The notes beneath the pieces are model-generated. The model saw nothing but the letters and a program-made list of their open reading frames with translations. It made no database searches and was not told the origin of the DNA. A stretch of 64,000 nucleotides of DNA, taken from NCBI RefSeq assembly GCF_000006445.2, contig NC_006045.2:62001-126000 (forward strand), written 5' to 3'. How positions within the stretch are numbered: the first letter of the stretch is position 1; the number at the start of each line of letters is the position of its first letter. This DNA is from Debaryomyces hansenii CBS767. Taxonomy: Eukaryota > Ascomycota > Pichiomycetes > Serinales > Debaryomycetaceae. The translations under genes and the position numbers were made by a program. Below, in pieces: positions 10,665 through 20,821 of the stretch.

Positions 10665-11220
10665 ACTTATAAAATTTCACAAATAGGTTTCTGTTATGTT
10701 TCATTTGAAGAAATAGTCAATTAGATATCCTTGAGGTGGATCCATATTTATATAGTCTCAAATGTAAGACGAGCGAAGCTATGTATCAATTTGTTATAAA
10801 ATAATTCCCTAATATATAATCAATGAGGCTCATATCCGATGAGGCTAATATCCATTGTAGAGAAATCACCTCGCACAGTTATTTTATGGAAGTTCGTTAA
10901 ATTTTCCCTACTTCATGCGGCTCAATTCCCCGAATTTATACTAAGATATATTTTTAACCTGCTGCTACAAGGAAACTACTATTGGCTGCGAATCTCACTA
11001 ACCCATCTAAACAGATTCGCATAGATTTTGATCCATTCGTTTCCATAACCGATATTGTCGTTAATTTTTAAACTTTTCTACCGGGTAGAAATGTCTTTCG
11101 AAATAGGAAGACGATTTATAAGTTGACGATATTTCATTCTTTAATTTGAATTATTGTTGCATTCCTAAACAGGACATATTTATCCAGGCCTAACAAATAG
11201 AAATTTAATTAATTCAAAGT
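10665..11220. other. Intergenic, upstream of the hydrolase
   Basis: The hydrolase promoter should lie at the left end; an ATATTTATATAG stretch occurs about 80 bp upstream of its ATG. No other feature is supported. Confidence 0.4.
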
Positions 11221-11718
11221 GGTATAGACAGAGAAAAACTTGCCGGTAATGCATCATGGGGTCAGTTGATTGTTGGTAAGTCAAGGATACTTATGCGTGT
11301 TATAACTGGTGTTATGTTGCAATCGTTGCAACAATTAACTGGTAATAACTGTTTTTTCTACTATGGTACATATATCTTTGATGCTGTGAGATTGAGTGAT
11401 TCATTCCAGACATCTATTGTGTGGGTGTTGTGAACTTTGCATACTTTTGTTGGTATCTACACAATTGAGAAACTTGGAAGGAAATCATGTTTATTAAGCG
11501 GCGGTTTTGCGATGGCTATTTGTTTTTTGATCTACTCAGTCTTGGGCACCGTAGACGATATACATATAAAACCTTAAGATAATGCTCAAATTTTTATTAC
11601 AACTCCTTTCATTTTCTTCTTCGCCTCAACTTGGGCGGGTGTCTACTCCATTATTTCCGAAATATATCCTTTGAGAATCAGGTCTAAAGCTATGGCCGTT
11701 ACAACAGCTGGTAACTGA
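11221..11718 (+). pseudogene. Hexose transporter (HXT-type) remnant
   Basis: One frame of 166 codons matches the second half of sugar porters: [14 protein letters not shown], then [18 protein letters not shown] (HXT helix 7), IEKLGRKSC, FFFASTWAGVYSIISE and YPLRIRSKAMAV. In-frame stops lie at 11431-11433 and 11575-11577, and the frame ends at 11716-11718. The N-terminal half and the last helices are absent. This corresponds to roughly residues 270-440 of a normal transporter of about 540. The frame is intact in length, so decay has come from point mutations plus loss of both ends. Confidence 0.88.
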
Positions 11719-12956
11719 TAAATTCATTTTGATCTCTCGCTGATAATATTTCAAAAGGCCATTAATTTACGACTATTCGAAATGACTTAGAAAATAAGAG
11801 AAATTACTAAAGATCCGTGCATTCCCAATATTATTTATGATTTGGCAAACTGCACAAGATAATATAGATATAAAAATACAATAAATGAGCGGCATAAGCT
11901 GAAGTAAGCCGAAATCGCCCATCCCAATTATAGTTCCACGGGATATCTAGAAACTGACGAATACCTCAATATTTTCTGGCAAATTGTAGAACTAGTGTGC
12001 ATGAAAAACAGGATGAACTAAAGAGATCCTGCTTAATAATATGGAAGTAATTGTCACAAGTTTATTTAGAATAAGAAAGATTATTAAACGATGTAATTGA
12101 GAAGTTGAATAGAAGCGATGGAATACCTGTTCAATTATTGATTTGCGGACATAAACGAAGAATTCAAACAAAGTTCAAATGTTAAGTACGCTATGGTCTG
12201 AAAAACCTGGAATTTATGTCATCTTCTGAGCAATAAGAAGAGTGTAATGAAAACATCCATTAGAAAAATGAGTAATTGTTTAGTATGATAGTTTTCAATT
12301 AACCCTGTACTGAACAGAATTCATCATATGATTTTTAATCGCCTGTCCTGATTCTTAAATCTACGGTTATGGAGACCTGTGATAGTGTAAGTATTTCTGG
12401 ACCCCTCTCATAATTGAACATACTTTGCATTTTAAGTTATACCTTTATGTCCTCGCTCATTTATAGTTGTATTCGTATAGTTTTTATCCCGAGCCAAAAA
12501 TTTACGTCACAGTATGAACCAGAACTTTTATAGCAAAAAATCACTACAAGGATATAAAAGATAATGAAAGTAAGAATACACAAAGCCATAAGAAATAAGT
12601 GATTAAATATTCCACATCAATGAGTACCGTTGGAGCGATTCACTAATATTCAAATGGAATAGATACCTACAGGTATTGGATAACACATCAATGCATATAT
12701 TATAGAGAAATGGGTTCCAACAATTCGGTCGATCATTAAGCTTTTTATTTCACCCTTGAAAGTCCTTTATTTTATCGTTCTATTTCCAAAAGCATACAAA
12801 AGGTGCAAACTAAATACGTGTGCTCTTTGTCTCCTGGAAATGGAATTAGCGAACTCCGTGGTGGGGGCGTGAGGAGAGGCTCCGTGTATTAAATGTATAT
12901 ATAAAATATAGAAGCGAAATTCGATATTTGAGAATTAAAAAGATTAGTTAATAGAT
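11719..12956. other. Intergenic, 1.2 kb
   Basis: No supported gene. A G-rich stretch (GTGGTGGGGGCGTG, about 12858-12871) and TATATATAAAATA (about 12896-12908) lie 90 and 50 bp before the SDR gene. They are its likely upstream element and TATA box. Confidence 0.4.
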
Positions 12957-13733
12957 ATGAGAAGAACTGCACTTATCACAGGTGGAGCACGAGGTATTGG
13001 TGAAGCTATTTCTAAGAGACTTGCGAAAGATGGATTGAACGTTGTTATATGTGATTTACAAAACCAAAATAAGGCTGCAATGAAGACCATACAGGAAATC
13101 AATCAATTCGGTGGTAATGCTGTATTCTATCCTCTAGATGTTCGAGTAAAATCACAAATTGAAAAGACCATTGATAATGCTTATGAAAAGTTTGGAACTT
13201 TTGATGTAATGGTAAATAATGCAGGCATTTGTCTCGTTAACTCGTTTGCGGATATTACGGAAGATGAATTGGAGAAACAATGGGCTGTAAATGTTAAGGG
13301 AGTTCTTTTTGGAATGCAAGCGGCTGCTAGGAAATTTAAGGACGTTCAGAATAGAACAGGAAGAATTATAAACGCAGCTTCGATATCGGGTCAGTTAGGG
13401 ATGCCAAATCAGGGTGCATATTGTTCTACCAAATTTGCAGTTAAGGCACTTACGCAAACTGCAGCACAGGAACTTGCCGCAGATGGAATCACGGTTAATT
13501 CGTACTGTCCTGGAACGGTGGAAACAGAAATGCAACGTGGTATACTAGAGAAAGAGGTAGAATTAGGTATCTCCAAGGAAGAGTCTAGGAAGATTCATTA
13601 TGACTCTTCGGCAATTAAAGGAACCATCATGCCAGACGATGTAGCGGGTTTAGTTTCATTCCTCGCAAGTAGTAACAGTAATTTTATCACAGGTCAATCC
13701 ATTATAGTTGACGGAGGATTGGTATATCGATAG
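12957..13733 (+). CDS. SDR, acetoin/diacetyl reductase-like
   Basis: A 258-residue classical short-chain dehydrogenase. The cofactor loop TGGARGIG is at residues 8-15, NNAG at 87-90, the catalytic Ser at 142 and YCSTK with Tyr155/Lys159. NSYCPGTVETEM follows the active site, and FITGQSIIVDGGLVY closes the domain. It most resembles bacterial meso-butanediol dehydrogenases (diacetyl reductases), which reduce diacetyl and acetoin with NADH. Asp32 after the second strand (ICDLQ) favours NADH. The bacterial resemblance suggests possible horizontal transfer. The exact substrate is not proven by sequence, since polyol and ketone reductases look alike. Confidence 0.88.
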   Translation: MRRTALITGGARGIGEAISKRLAKDGLNVVICDLQNQNKAAMKTIQEINQFGGNAVFYPLDVRVKSQIEKTIDNAYEKFGTFDVMVNNAGICLVNSFADITEDELEKQWAVNVKGVLFGMQAAARKFKDVQNRTGRIINAASISGQLGMPNQGAYCSTKFAVKALTQTAAQELAADGITVNSYCPGTVETEMQRGILEKEVELGISKEESRKIHYDSSAIKGTIMPDDVAGLVSFLASSNSNFITGQSIIVDGGLVYR

Positions 13734-13789
13734 GTAGACAAATTACATTGAAACAGATCCTTAAATTAAAGTTGATCAAATTGTACCAT

Positions 13790-14611
13790 TCATGCATTAA
13801 AGGTATTGGACGAACCGATGTCACAATAATGAGTAAAATCAGTCCCTGTCTCAATAAAAATAACGATAATCGTATATAATAAGCCTATCAATGCCCAGGG
13901 ACTAATAAAGCGAAGTACCTTTGATTCGATCAGTTCTATTCCTATGGTGAATTTGGCTATAAGTCTAATCAAGAAGCCAATCGCCAATGGAACCTTTAAG
14001 AAGAATGCAACACTATGTGCTACCAACAGATACGTCATACCTGTTCCTACTTCTTGCGCATGATAATCTCCTGTTATTACGTAGCAGAAAATTATTTGAT
14101 ATGGTGCATAAAGAACAATCTGAAGTAAGCTGTTCACAAGAACAATAACCGCACATGATGAGTTATCACCATCCGATATTTCATTCACCAATACCATAGC
14201 AATACACCTTGCCAATCCAATCATTATAATTCCTGTTCTGTATTAGTCCTTGTCAAATAGGGTAAGCCACGCAAGACCAAACATCAAAAATGGGCAGATA
14301 ATCCAGTTTATCACCAAAGATATTAATATTGATCTTAAATATTTTTTCAGACTAAAATAACTGAAAAAATGCTCCCATTGAACTTTACATAACGGAGGTA
14401 TCATCATAACTATAAGACCAACGGCTAATGGAACAGAAACGCCAACAACTTTAGCTCCTTCGAATGCTTCTCGGCTGGAAGGGTACGTAAACGGATAACA
14501 ATATCCCTAAAATCATGACCAAAATGATCCAAAGTGGCAATAACTATCCATTAAGGAAAGGTCGAGAACTCGACGTAAGTCGGAAGACTCAACTTTCTTA
14601 GTACAAACCAT
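13790..14611 (-). pseudogene. ACR3: Arsenite transporter Acr3/Arr3, broken and truncated
   Basis: On the minus strand the pieces LLPLWIILVMILGILLSVYV, PLAVGLIVMMIPPLCKVQ, WLTLFDKD, then IIMIGLARCIAMVLV, NSLLQIVLYAPYQIIFCYV and FISPWALIGLLYTIIVIFIE line up with the Acr3 arsenite efflux family (BASS superfamily). They include the conserved Cys in ARCIAMV. Lesions: a frameshift near 14550, another near 14481 (extra base), and an in-frame TAA at 14243-14245. The last roughly 100 residues are absent, because the frame diverges after VIFIETG. Normal yeast Acr3 is about 400 residues. Arsenite export from this copy is lost. Confidence 0.92.
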
Positions 14612-15471
14612 GGTCAATCTTGCAACTTTTCTTCTCTGAATATAGATATCCCGACAAAAAAGGGTAGTAGTTACTTAGTAAATCTGGTTGTTAATACTTA
14701 GGAAGTTTCGTAAGTAGATAAATCTCAATTAGAATGAAATAATTACTGTTATATCATCCTTGTGCTAATTCTTTACTTTTCTATATTATATATGCCTTAT
14801 GATAATTATTTACTCTTCTATACGCTTATTGTCATGATATTTCACATGTATTAATGTTTTCGATATATCAGTATAACATCTTCTTTCTCACAAACTGATT
14901 TTGATAGTGATATTAAACCAACGTATTATGGAATTGTCAGCCATGATGCCTTCTTTTTGAATCTAGAGCCGATGGATCAAGTTTAGGTTAATGGATGAGA
15001 TCTTATATTTGATCACGGCCGACAACGGTGAACGATAAAGCCTTAACGACGGACTACAGAACCTTTAGCCAGCACTTCAACAGAAAATACTTGTTAAACT
15101 TCAAGTCTGTCTGTAATACCATTACCCAATACATGTACTGTATATATTGTGCCGATAAAGAACATTTTTGACGCTCTTTATCGGCACACTGTTCCGGTTA
15201 TTTTTCGGATGCGATGATTATGATTACTTGGAAACGACATATCAAAGATATCTACGGTAGAATATTGGATGTAATCGGTCTATTCTCCACATAGAAATAC
15301 CTTATTCATATTTTTGCCATTTTCTAGAAAATCGTATTTCCTAAAAGCTGTGGCTGTCAGTGAAATTATCATGGACTGTATATTAACTTGACGGAAAAGT
15401 GAGATACATGGGGTTTTATAGCTCATGATAAACTAATATCCCATAGAGAAAAGAATTATCAAACAGAATAA
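14612..15471. other. Intergenic upstream of the quinone oxidoreductase
   Basis: 860 bp between the ACR3 remnant and the next gene. It contains the long inverted repeat described separately and otherwise shows no coding frame. Confidence 0.4.
15148..15188. promoter_or_regulatory. Perfect 14-bp inverted repeat, 13-bp spacer
   Basis: The arm TGTGCCGATAAAGA (15148-15161) is mirrored exactly by TCTTTATCGGCACA (15175-15188). Each arm carries a CCG/CGG triplet and a GATAA core. It lies 284 bp before the ATG of the quinone oxidoreductase. Such symmetry suits a dimeric zinc-cluster or GATA factor; a cruciform or terminator hairpin is also possible. Function is inferred only. Confidence 0.55.
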
Positions 15472-16470
15472 ATGTCAAGACTAGTAAAGGCGGCAGTGAC
15501 TACAAAATCGAGGGCAACCCCTTTTCTCAAGGATATACAATTGCAACCTGCAGAGGAGGATGAAGTTGTTGTAAGGGTGGCAGCAAGTGGTTATCATCAT
15601 TTGGTCAGGGGAAGGGCATCAGGTAACCACTATTCTGTTCTGGGTAGTGAAGATGATAGAATAGTAGGAGTTGATGGAGTAGGATATATTGAAGGGAAAA
15701 ATGATTTGGTCTACTTTACTACTTTTGCGCCTGGCTTGGGATCATACGCTCAGTATGTTAATGTCAAAAAAGAAAACATTCACCAGCTTCCAAGTAATTA
15801 TACCTCAAAGGAAGCAATAGCAAGGGTTGCTGCTTTATCAAATGGAGTAATGTCATCGTATTTTGCCCTTGGTCCGAGGATGCCGACATTGGTTAAGAAT
15901 CCTATCGTTGCGATATTGGGTGTTACTGGAACATCGGGTCAATTGGCAATTCAAGTCAGTAAGAATATATTTAACGCCCAAAAGGTTATAGGTATTTCAA
16001 GATCGGGTCAAGATTTAAGGGAATTGCAACAAAATCAACCATTATTAGATGAGATTGTGTCGTTTGAAGAGAATGACCAAGATATTATTAGAAGCGGAAA
16101 GCTAGACGAAGTTGATGTTGTTTTGGATTATGTGTGGGGTGAGCCTGCATTGAGATCAATGGGAAACTTCATCAATTCTAGGAAAGATAAAACGAAATCT
16201 TTAAGTTGGATCCAGATAGGCCAAATGTCTGGTGCAGAAGTTTCGGTTCCTGCTGCGTATTTAAGAAGTGCAAATTTTTCGATATTAGGTAGTGGCCTAG
16301 GACCATTAACCGACTCAGATATGTCTGATGTATTCAAAGAGATCACAGCCGCTTTAGCAGAAGGGATTCTCGATTCAAAAATAGAAGCAGTACCTATTGA
16401 AGACATCGAAACCGAATGGAAGAAACCTTTTTCCAAGTCCGTCAGAAAGTACTTTACATTTACTGACTGA
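15472..16470 (+). CDS. Zinc-free MDR quinone oxidoreductase-like protein
   Basis: A 332-residue medium-chain dehydrogenase/reductase. It has the N-terminal GroES-like fold with GVDGVGYI (about residues 76-83) and no zinc-ligand Cys set. The Rossmann domain starts VAILGVTGTSGQLAIQVS (about 143-160), followed by VIGISRSG. SLSWIQIGQMSGAEVSVPA and AYLRSANFSILGSGLGPL are typical of the fungal quinone oxidoreductase subgroup. It probably reduces quinones or conjugated enones with NADPH as a detoxification step. No targeting signal is seen. The start is the only suitable ATG, and the inverted repeat upstream may control it. Confidence 0.88.
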   Translation: MSRLVKAAVTTKSRATPFLKDIQLQPAEEDEVVVRVAASGYHHLVRGRASGNHYSVLGSEDDRIVGVDGVGYIEGKNDLVYFTTFAPGLGSYAQYVNVKKENIHQLPSNYTSKEAIARVAALSNGVMSSYFALGPRMPTLVKNPIVAILGVTGTSGQLAIQVSKNIFNAQKVIGISRSGQDLRELQQNQPLLDEIVSFEENDQDIIRSGKLDEVDVVLDYVWGEPALRSMGNFINSRKDKTKSLSWIQIGQMSGAEVSVPAAYLRSANFSILGSGLGPLTDSDMSDVFKEITAALAEGILDSKIEAVPIEDIETEWKKPFSKSVRKYFTFTD

Positions 16471-16981
16471 TTTGTTTTGCTTTTCTTTAGAAATTAGAAT
16501 ACATATAGAAGTACCCTGTGAGTATTTACGCCATATATTCTCTAATAGATATCTTATTATTATTAGACAGGATTAAAAGGCCGAAAATTACTTATCTCTG
16601 GCAATCACAAACTTGGCTATTACTCTATAGTGGTACATTGCTTAGAATGGTAAGTAATGACTACATTGGATTACTAATGGACATAAGTTGTTGTTTTTGC
16701 TTATAACAATAGTACTCAATTGGTCCGCTATCTACTTGTCGAGTTGCTTCGTGGGGTAGTTAACAGGTTTTAGCCGGATATAATCGGATATAGACCAATA
16801 GTTTAGGATATAGTTGGATATAGTTGGATATAGTTGGATATAGTAGGATTTAATCCAGCTACGAAATAGCAATACCGATTACACTATAGTTTAATATACT
16901 TTTTCAGATACATATAAAAGAGAATTCAATTATTAGTTCTTACCAGGATTTATTGGAATATCTAACTAATATTACTATAAT
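16471..16981. other. Promoter region of the ferritin-like gene
   Basis: Contains the decamer repeat listed separately and a clear TATAAAAG box (16913-16920) about 60 bp before the ATG. No credible gene is seen. Confidence 0.5.
16806..16845. repeat. Decamer tandem repeat GGATATAGTT
   Basis: Four consecutive decamers (the last ends in A) lie 137-176 bp before the ATG of the ferritin-like gene. Looser copies flank them on the left (GGATATAAT at about 16777, CGGATATAGA at about 16785) and right (GGATTTAATCC). The ten-base period equals about one helical turn, so bound factors would sit on one face. It could be a regulator-binding array or simple slippage. Confidence 0.75.
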
Positions 16982-17896
16982 ATGAGACTTACATTTTTAC
17001 TAAGCGGTTTAATGGCCGCATCCACGATCGCCGCGCCAGCTAACATTGCAAAAAGAGATGACATTGATGTTGATATTTTGCAATATGCGCTCACTCTTGA
17101 GCACCTTGAGAACGCATTCTACAAGAAGGCTCTTTCAACCTGGTCAGTTGACGACTTCACAAAAGCCAACTTTTCTTCCGATTTTTATTCACAATTGAAG
17201 TATATTGCTCATGATGAAGAAGCGCACGTTCAATATCTTGAGGCTGGCCTTAAAGCTGTTGGTGCCAAACCAGTAGAGACTTGCACGTATACATTTCCTA
17301 TGCAATCTGCTGAGGATTTCGTTGCTCTAGCTGCAACAATTGAAGGTGTTGGCGTGTCGGCATATTTGGGTGCATCGCCTATGGTGACATCTAAGCAATA
17401 TCTCACTGCTGCAGCATCAATTTTGGCCACTGAAGCACTCCATCAATCAGCTGCTCGTAATGCCGTAGGAGAAGTACCCATGGCCAATCCGTTCGGTACG
17501 CCAATGGGTCTAAATGCAGTTTACTCTATTGCATCAGGGTTTATTGCTGAGTGCCCGTCATCTAACGCTAAGTTGCCGGTAATGGCATATAAGGGGCTTA
17601 ATGTTACTCAAGGCATGCCAGTCGCTGCAAATTCTACAGTGACATTTATGGCTGATGGAGATGTTCCATCCAGTTTCTGTGTCACATTTGTTAGCGGTTT
17701 GGATGTTCTTCCGATGACAGCAGATATCGAAAATGAAATGATTAAAGTTGATGTTCCCGGAGAAGCATCTGGCCAATCTTATGCTTTTATTACTTCAGAT
17801 AATTCGGGTAATTTGACTGATTCTAACATCTTGTTCGGACCGGCAGTTCTTGAAATAACTCCCTCAAGCCCTACTTTTGACCTCACTATCATGTGA
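16982..17896 (+). CDS. Secreted ferritin-like protein, Rds1 type
   Basis: A 304-residue protein with a signal peptide (about 1-18) and a Kex2-type site KR at 24-25. A ferritin-like helical bundle follows (about 28-195). Candidate di-iron ligands are the Glu/His of LTLEHLENAFY, HDEEAHVQYLE, ATIEGVGVSAY and TEALHQSAAR. The C-terminal part (about 200-304) is a beta-rich extension. Fungal relatives include the stress- and starvation-induced Rds1 of fission yeast and sexual-development proteins. The role is unproven; iron binding or oxidative-stress defence at the cell surface is a reasonable guess. A TATA box and the decamer array lie upstream, suggesting strong conditional expression. Confidence 0.87.
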   Translation: MRLTFLLSGLMAASTIAAPANIAKRDDIDVDILQYALTLEHLENAFYKKALSTWSVDDFTKANFSSDFYSQLKYIAHDEEAHVQYLEAGLKAVGAKPVETCTYTFPMQSAEDFVALAATIEGVGVSAYLGASPMVTSKQYLTAAASILATEALHQSAARNAVGEVPMANPFGTPMGLNAVYSIASGFIAECPSSNAKLPVMAYKGLNVTQGMPVAANSTVTFMADGDVPSSFCVTFVSGLDVLPMTADIENEMIKVDVPGEASGQSYAFITSDNSGNLTDSNILFGPAVLEITPSSPTFDLTIM

Positions 17897-18124
17897 TATC
17901 ATTTAACTGTTACCTTTGTTCTCTACTGACTTTTTACTTAATTTATTTTCAGAGACGACCAACAATTTAGTCTTTGATTAAAGCTTTTTTTCGATAAAAT
18001 TCATTTTATATAATATAATTCTATGGTTGTTTAGATCCAGTAATATCTATGTAAAAGAGGATGATTCTTGTTTTGTAGAATAACTTGTTCAACTAATATA
18101 TCTTCTCATCACGTCATGTTTGTA

Positions 18125-20821
18125 TTATGAATTCGCAGGAAACATATCAAAAATCGGATTGTAGCCTGGGATCGAATCACCAAATGAAAAGCTTCCGAAA
18201 AAATCAAAATCACGTATCATGTTTTCGCTACTGTAATCGGTACTGTCAATTTTGTCCGTATTACTAGTTGTGTGTGAATTTTTGTAATTACTAGACTCGT
18301 TCTTCTTTGACCTTAATGACTCTAAATGACTCCATAAATTTTCAAGTTGATTCTCGTTCATTAAATATTCCAATTTATTTTCTTTACCAAGGCCAATATG
18401 GGTATTGTGATTTCCTGTCTCTGAATGTTTCATATTAATCGATGACTCCAATAGCTCAATTATATTCTCTTGGTCATTTAAAGAGAACTTCAATGCAGCT
18501 TTTCTAGTATCTTGCTCATTATTATCATATATTGAACTTTCGAAGAGCAACTTCAGGATATAAGTATATGCTTTCTTCGAGCGCCAAGCAAAACGATACC
18601 TATTGCCTATTATTGAAACCATTTCTATACTTTTGTCTGCAAGCTTTCTGAAAAGGAGTGATAAAGTTTGCAAATTTAATATACATCTATCACGCGAGTC
18701 TTCACTCAACCCAATTGCCTCTAAGTGATTGTTGTTTACAATTCTTATTGTACATTGCAACCTAATTAGTATTATCAGACTAATTACAATTTCCATTCTG
18801 CAAAATACTTCTAATACTGGTGTCATTATAAATGTAAACGCACGTCCAAAGGATTGTCTAGAACTGTGTAATAAAGTAGTTGAAATACCTGCTAAGTCAT
18901 TGAATATGATCACAGCCAGTTTTTTTAAATAAAATAAATGCAAATCAAATATCCCTTTTTCTTCATAATATACATGAAGACAATAATAAGTGTAAGATAG
19001 AAACAATTTGCAATGTATGAATAGCTTTAGTTTCATTATTTTTAAAAATTCTGGTAAACTATCGTCAGGAACAAGGTGTTCATTTAATTCTCCAAGCCTT
19101 GTATCAATTAAATTTTCAAGCTCAGACAAGGATTTTGCAACGTATGATATCTTTGGTGTCGACTTTACTTTTAGAATTGTCTCGAGAATAGAGTGAGTAT
19201 TGGAGATTACAGGATTCAAATATTCAAAAGCCTTTATCACTTGCCGTTCAAAGTCTATATCCACTAAGTTCGAATTATTTTGACAATAAAACGGGAGCTT
19301 GGTATCATAGTTGTCTTGCATTGTCCATATAGGGGTTCCAAAGGTTATTGAATCTTCCATATCTGCATTAACCAAGAAAAACCATAATTTTCTTTGCAAA
19401 TGTTTGGTTTTCTCATCTGTTTCACGATCCAAAAAGTAGTCAGGGTCTCTATTTAAATGCAAAGAATTTGCCATATGAATTAAAATACCATTGAAAACCA
19501 GCAGGTCACCATCAGCGTATCCACTTCCTTCTTCAGGTGCATAACTTCGATATATTCTCATAAAAGTCGCAGCTTGGAGAATTAGTAGATCTTGGTTCGC
19601 TGTTAAATCAAATTCTTTAAGGCATGATTCGGCAACTTCAATAGAATCCAAGCTGACGGGGTTCATCATTAGGATTCTTTCTTCGCAATTCTCTACCAGC
19701 TTGTCTTGCGGGTTCAAAACACTATCATTTTGATTTATAAAATTACTAAATATTGATAGGTAGCTCATTCTCAAAACAATTAGTAATATGCATATAGTTG
19801 CTAGGTCTTTCTTTTTGCTAATTAGGATATTACTTTCCATTTTAGACCCTTCCATATCATTCTTAACTATTTTAGAAATATCATCCCTGAAAGAAGCTTC
19901 ATCGATGAAAGGAAAAAAAGGATAAAGGGTTGGGAAAAAAATATCTAGTAATCTTGAAACAATTTCTGATTTTGGTAAAACCACTTTAATTTTATCTATT
20001 AGTTCTCGATCCCCGAGTTCGTTATTGCAGAATGTCAACCCTAAATTAATTCCATAATTTGATATAGCATTCTTAGCTTCAATGGTATCGGAGTAGGTAT
20101 AGTTATGATCTATTTTACTTATATAACTGGTTCCATAAAAATCTCTAGATTTTTGATCAATAGGAACAACCTCGCTATTTTTTGTTAAGTTTTGTTCACA
20201 TAATACATTATGCTTGCATGCATTAGACTTTGAATTCCTCCAAGAAAAATTCTTCAATGACATTTGATAATTGAAGAATATTTTAGCACCTGGATCTCTT
20301 TTCAGCAAAAATATAAATTGCAACGGGCGATATGGATAAGAAATGTTTCTTGATTTATCTTTAGATGGTTGTTTGAATGAGCTAAGAAAACTAATAGTGT
20401 CCTCCTCTGAAGCTATGGGATTCTGACTTCTTCGGTTTACGTGGTGTTCTTGAAGTGATAGAGTTGGATCATTAACGGGAGTTAAAGCATGAGTTTTCGT
20501 TGGAGTTTCAGCAGCTATTGAAGCTTCAAGTTCTTTGACTTTATGTCTCAAACTTTCAAGTCTTTGGTTAACAGATAACTCTATGGATACGGGATTATCT
20601 TCACTTACTGGAGTTTGAAATGTATTTTGAATTGAAGTCGTAGAATACAAGTCAAGACTCTTTTCAAATTGAGGTTTTTTATAGGTAGGAGAGCTGTAGG
20701 CACAAGTCAAGTCTATACCGGCATTTACACAGCTAGAACAAGGCAAATTCCTATCACATTTCATTTTCTTCTTGCGGCAATTAACACAGACCAAAGTCGA
20801 TCTTATTCTTTTCCTAGTCAT
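18125..20821 (-). CDS. Zn(II)2Cys6 transcription factor
   Basis: An 898-residue regulator. The zinc cluster is at about residues 12-41 (CVNCRKKKMKCDRNLPC, then CVNAGIDLTC). A heptad-like stretch (LESLRHKVKELEASI, about 88-103) is a probable dimerisation coil. The middle homology region includes LLDIFFPTLYPFFPFIDE (about 290), FNGILIHMANSLHLNRDP (about 442) and KLWFFLVNADMEDSITFG (about 471). Its middle region resembles the regulator at 5674-7806, suggesting paralogy. The C-terminus (FGSFSFGDSIPGYNPIFDMF) is acidic and aromatic, as in activation domains. Targets are unknown; the amino-acid permease and the ferritin-like gene are its neighbours. Confidence 0.93.
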   Translation of the reverse strand: MTRKRIRSTLVCVNCRKKKMKCDRNLPCSSCVNAGIDLTCAYSSPTYKKPQFEKSLDLYSTTSIQNTFQTPVSEDNPVSIELSVNQRLESLRHKVKELEASIAAETPTKTHALTPVNDPTLSLQEHHVNRRSQNPIASEEDTISFLSSFKQPSKDKSRNISYPYRPLQFIFLLKRDPGAKIFFNYQMSLKNFSWRNSKSNACKHNVLCEQNLTKNSEVVPIDQKSRDFYGTSYISKIDHNYTYSDTIEAKNAISNYGINLGLTFCNNELGDRELIDKIKVVLPKSEIVSRLLDIFFPTLYPFFPFIDEASFRDDISKIVKNDMEGSKMESNILISKKKDLATICILLIVLRMSYLSIFSNFINQNDSVLNPQDKLVENCEERILMMNPVSLDSIEVAESCLKEFDLTANQDLLILQAATFMRIYRSYAPEEGSGYADGDLLVFNGILIHMANSLHLNRDPDYFLDRETDEKTKHLQRKLWFFLVNADMEDSITFGTPIWTMQDNYDTKLPFYCQNNSNLVDIDFERQVIKAFEYLNPVISNTHSILETILKVKSTPKISYVAKSLSELENLIDTRLGELNEHLVPDDSLPEFLKIMKLKLFIHCKLFLSYTYYCLHVYYEEKGIFDLHLFYLKKLAVIIFNDLAGISTTLLHSSRQSFGRAFTFIMTPVLEVFCRMEIVISLIILIRLQCTIRIVNNNHLEAIGLSEDSRDRCILNLQTLSLLFRKLADKSIEMVSIIGNRYRFAWRSKKAYTYILKLLFESSIYDNNEQDTRKAALKFSLNDQENIIELLESSINMKHSETGNHNTHIGLGKENKLEYLMNENQLENLWSHLESLRSKKNESSNYKNSHTTSNTDKIDSTDYSSENMIRDFDFFGSFSFGDSIPGYNPIFDMFPANS

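Noticed and set aside
16518..16706. 62-codon plus-strand frame after the quinone oxidoreductase
   Set aside because: It starts with a non-ATG codon, is hydrophobic by AT-rich chance and shows no family resemblance.
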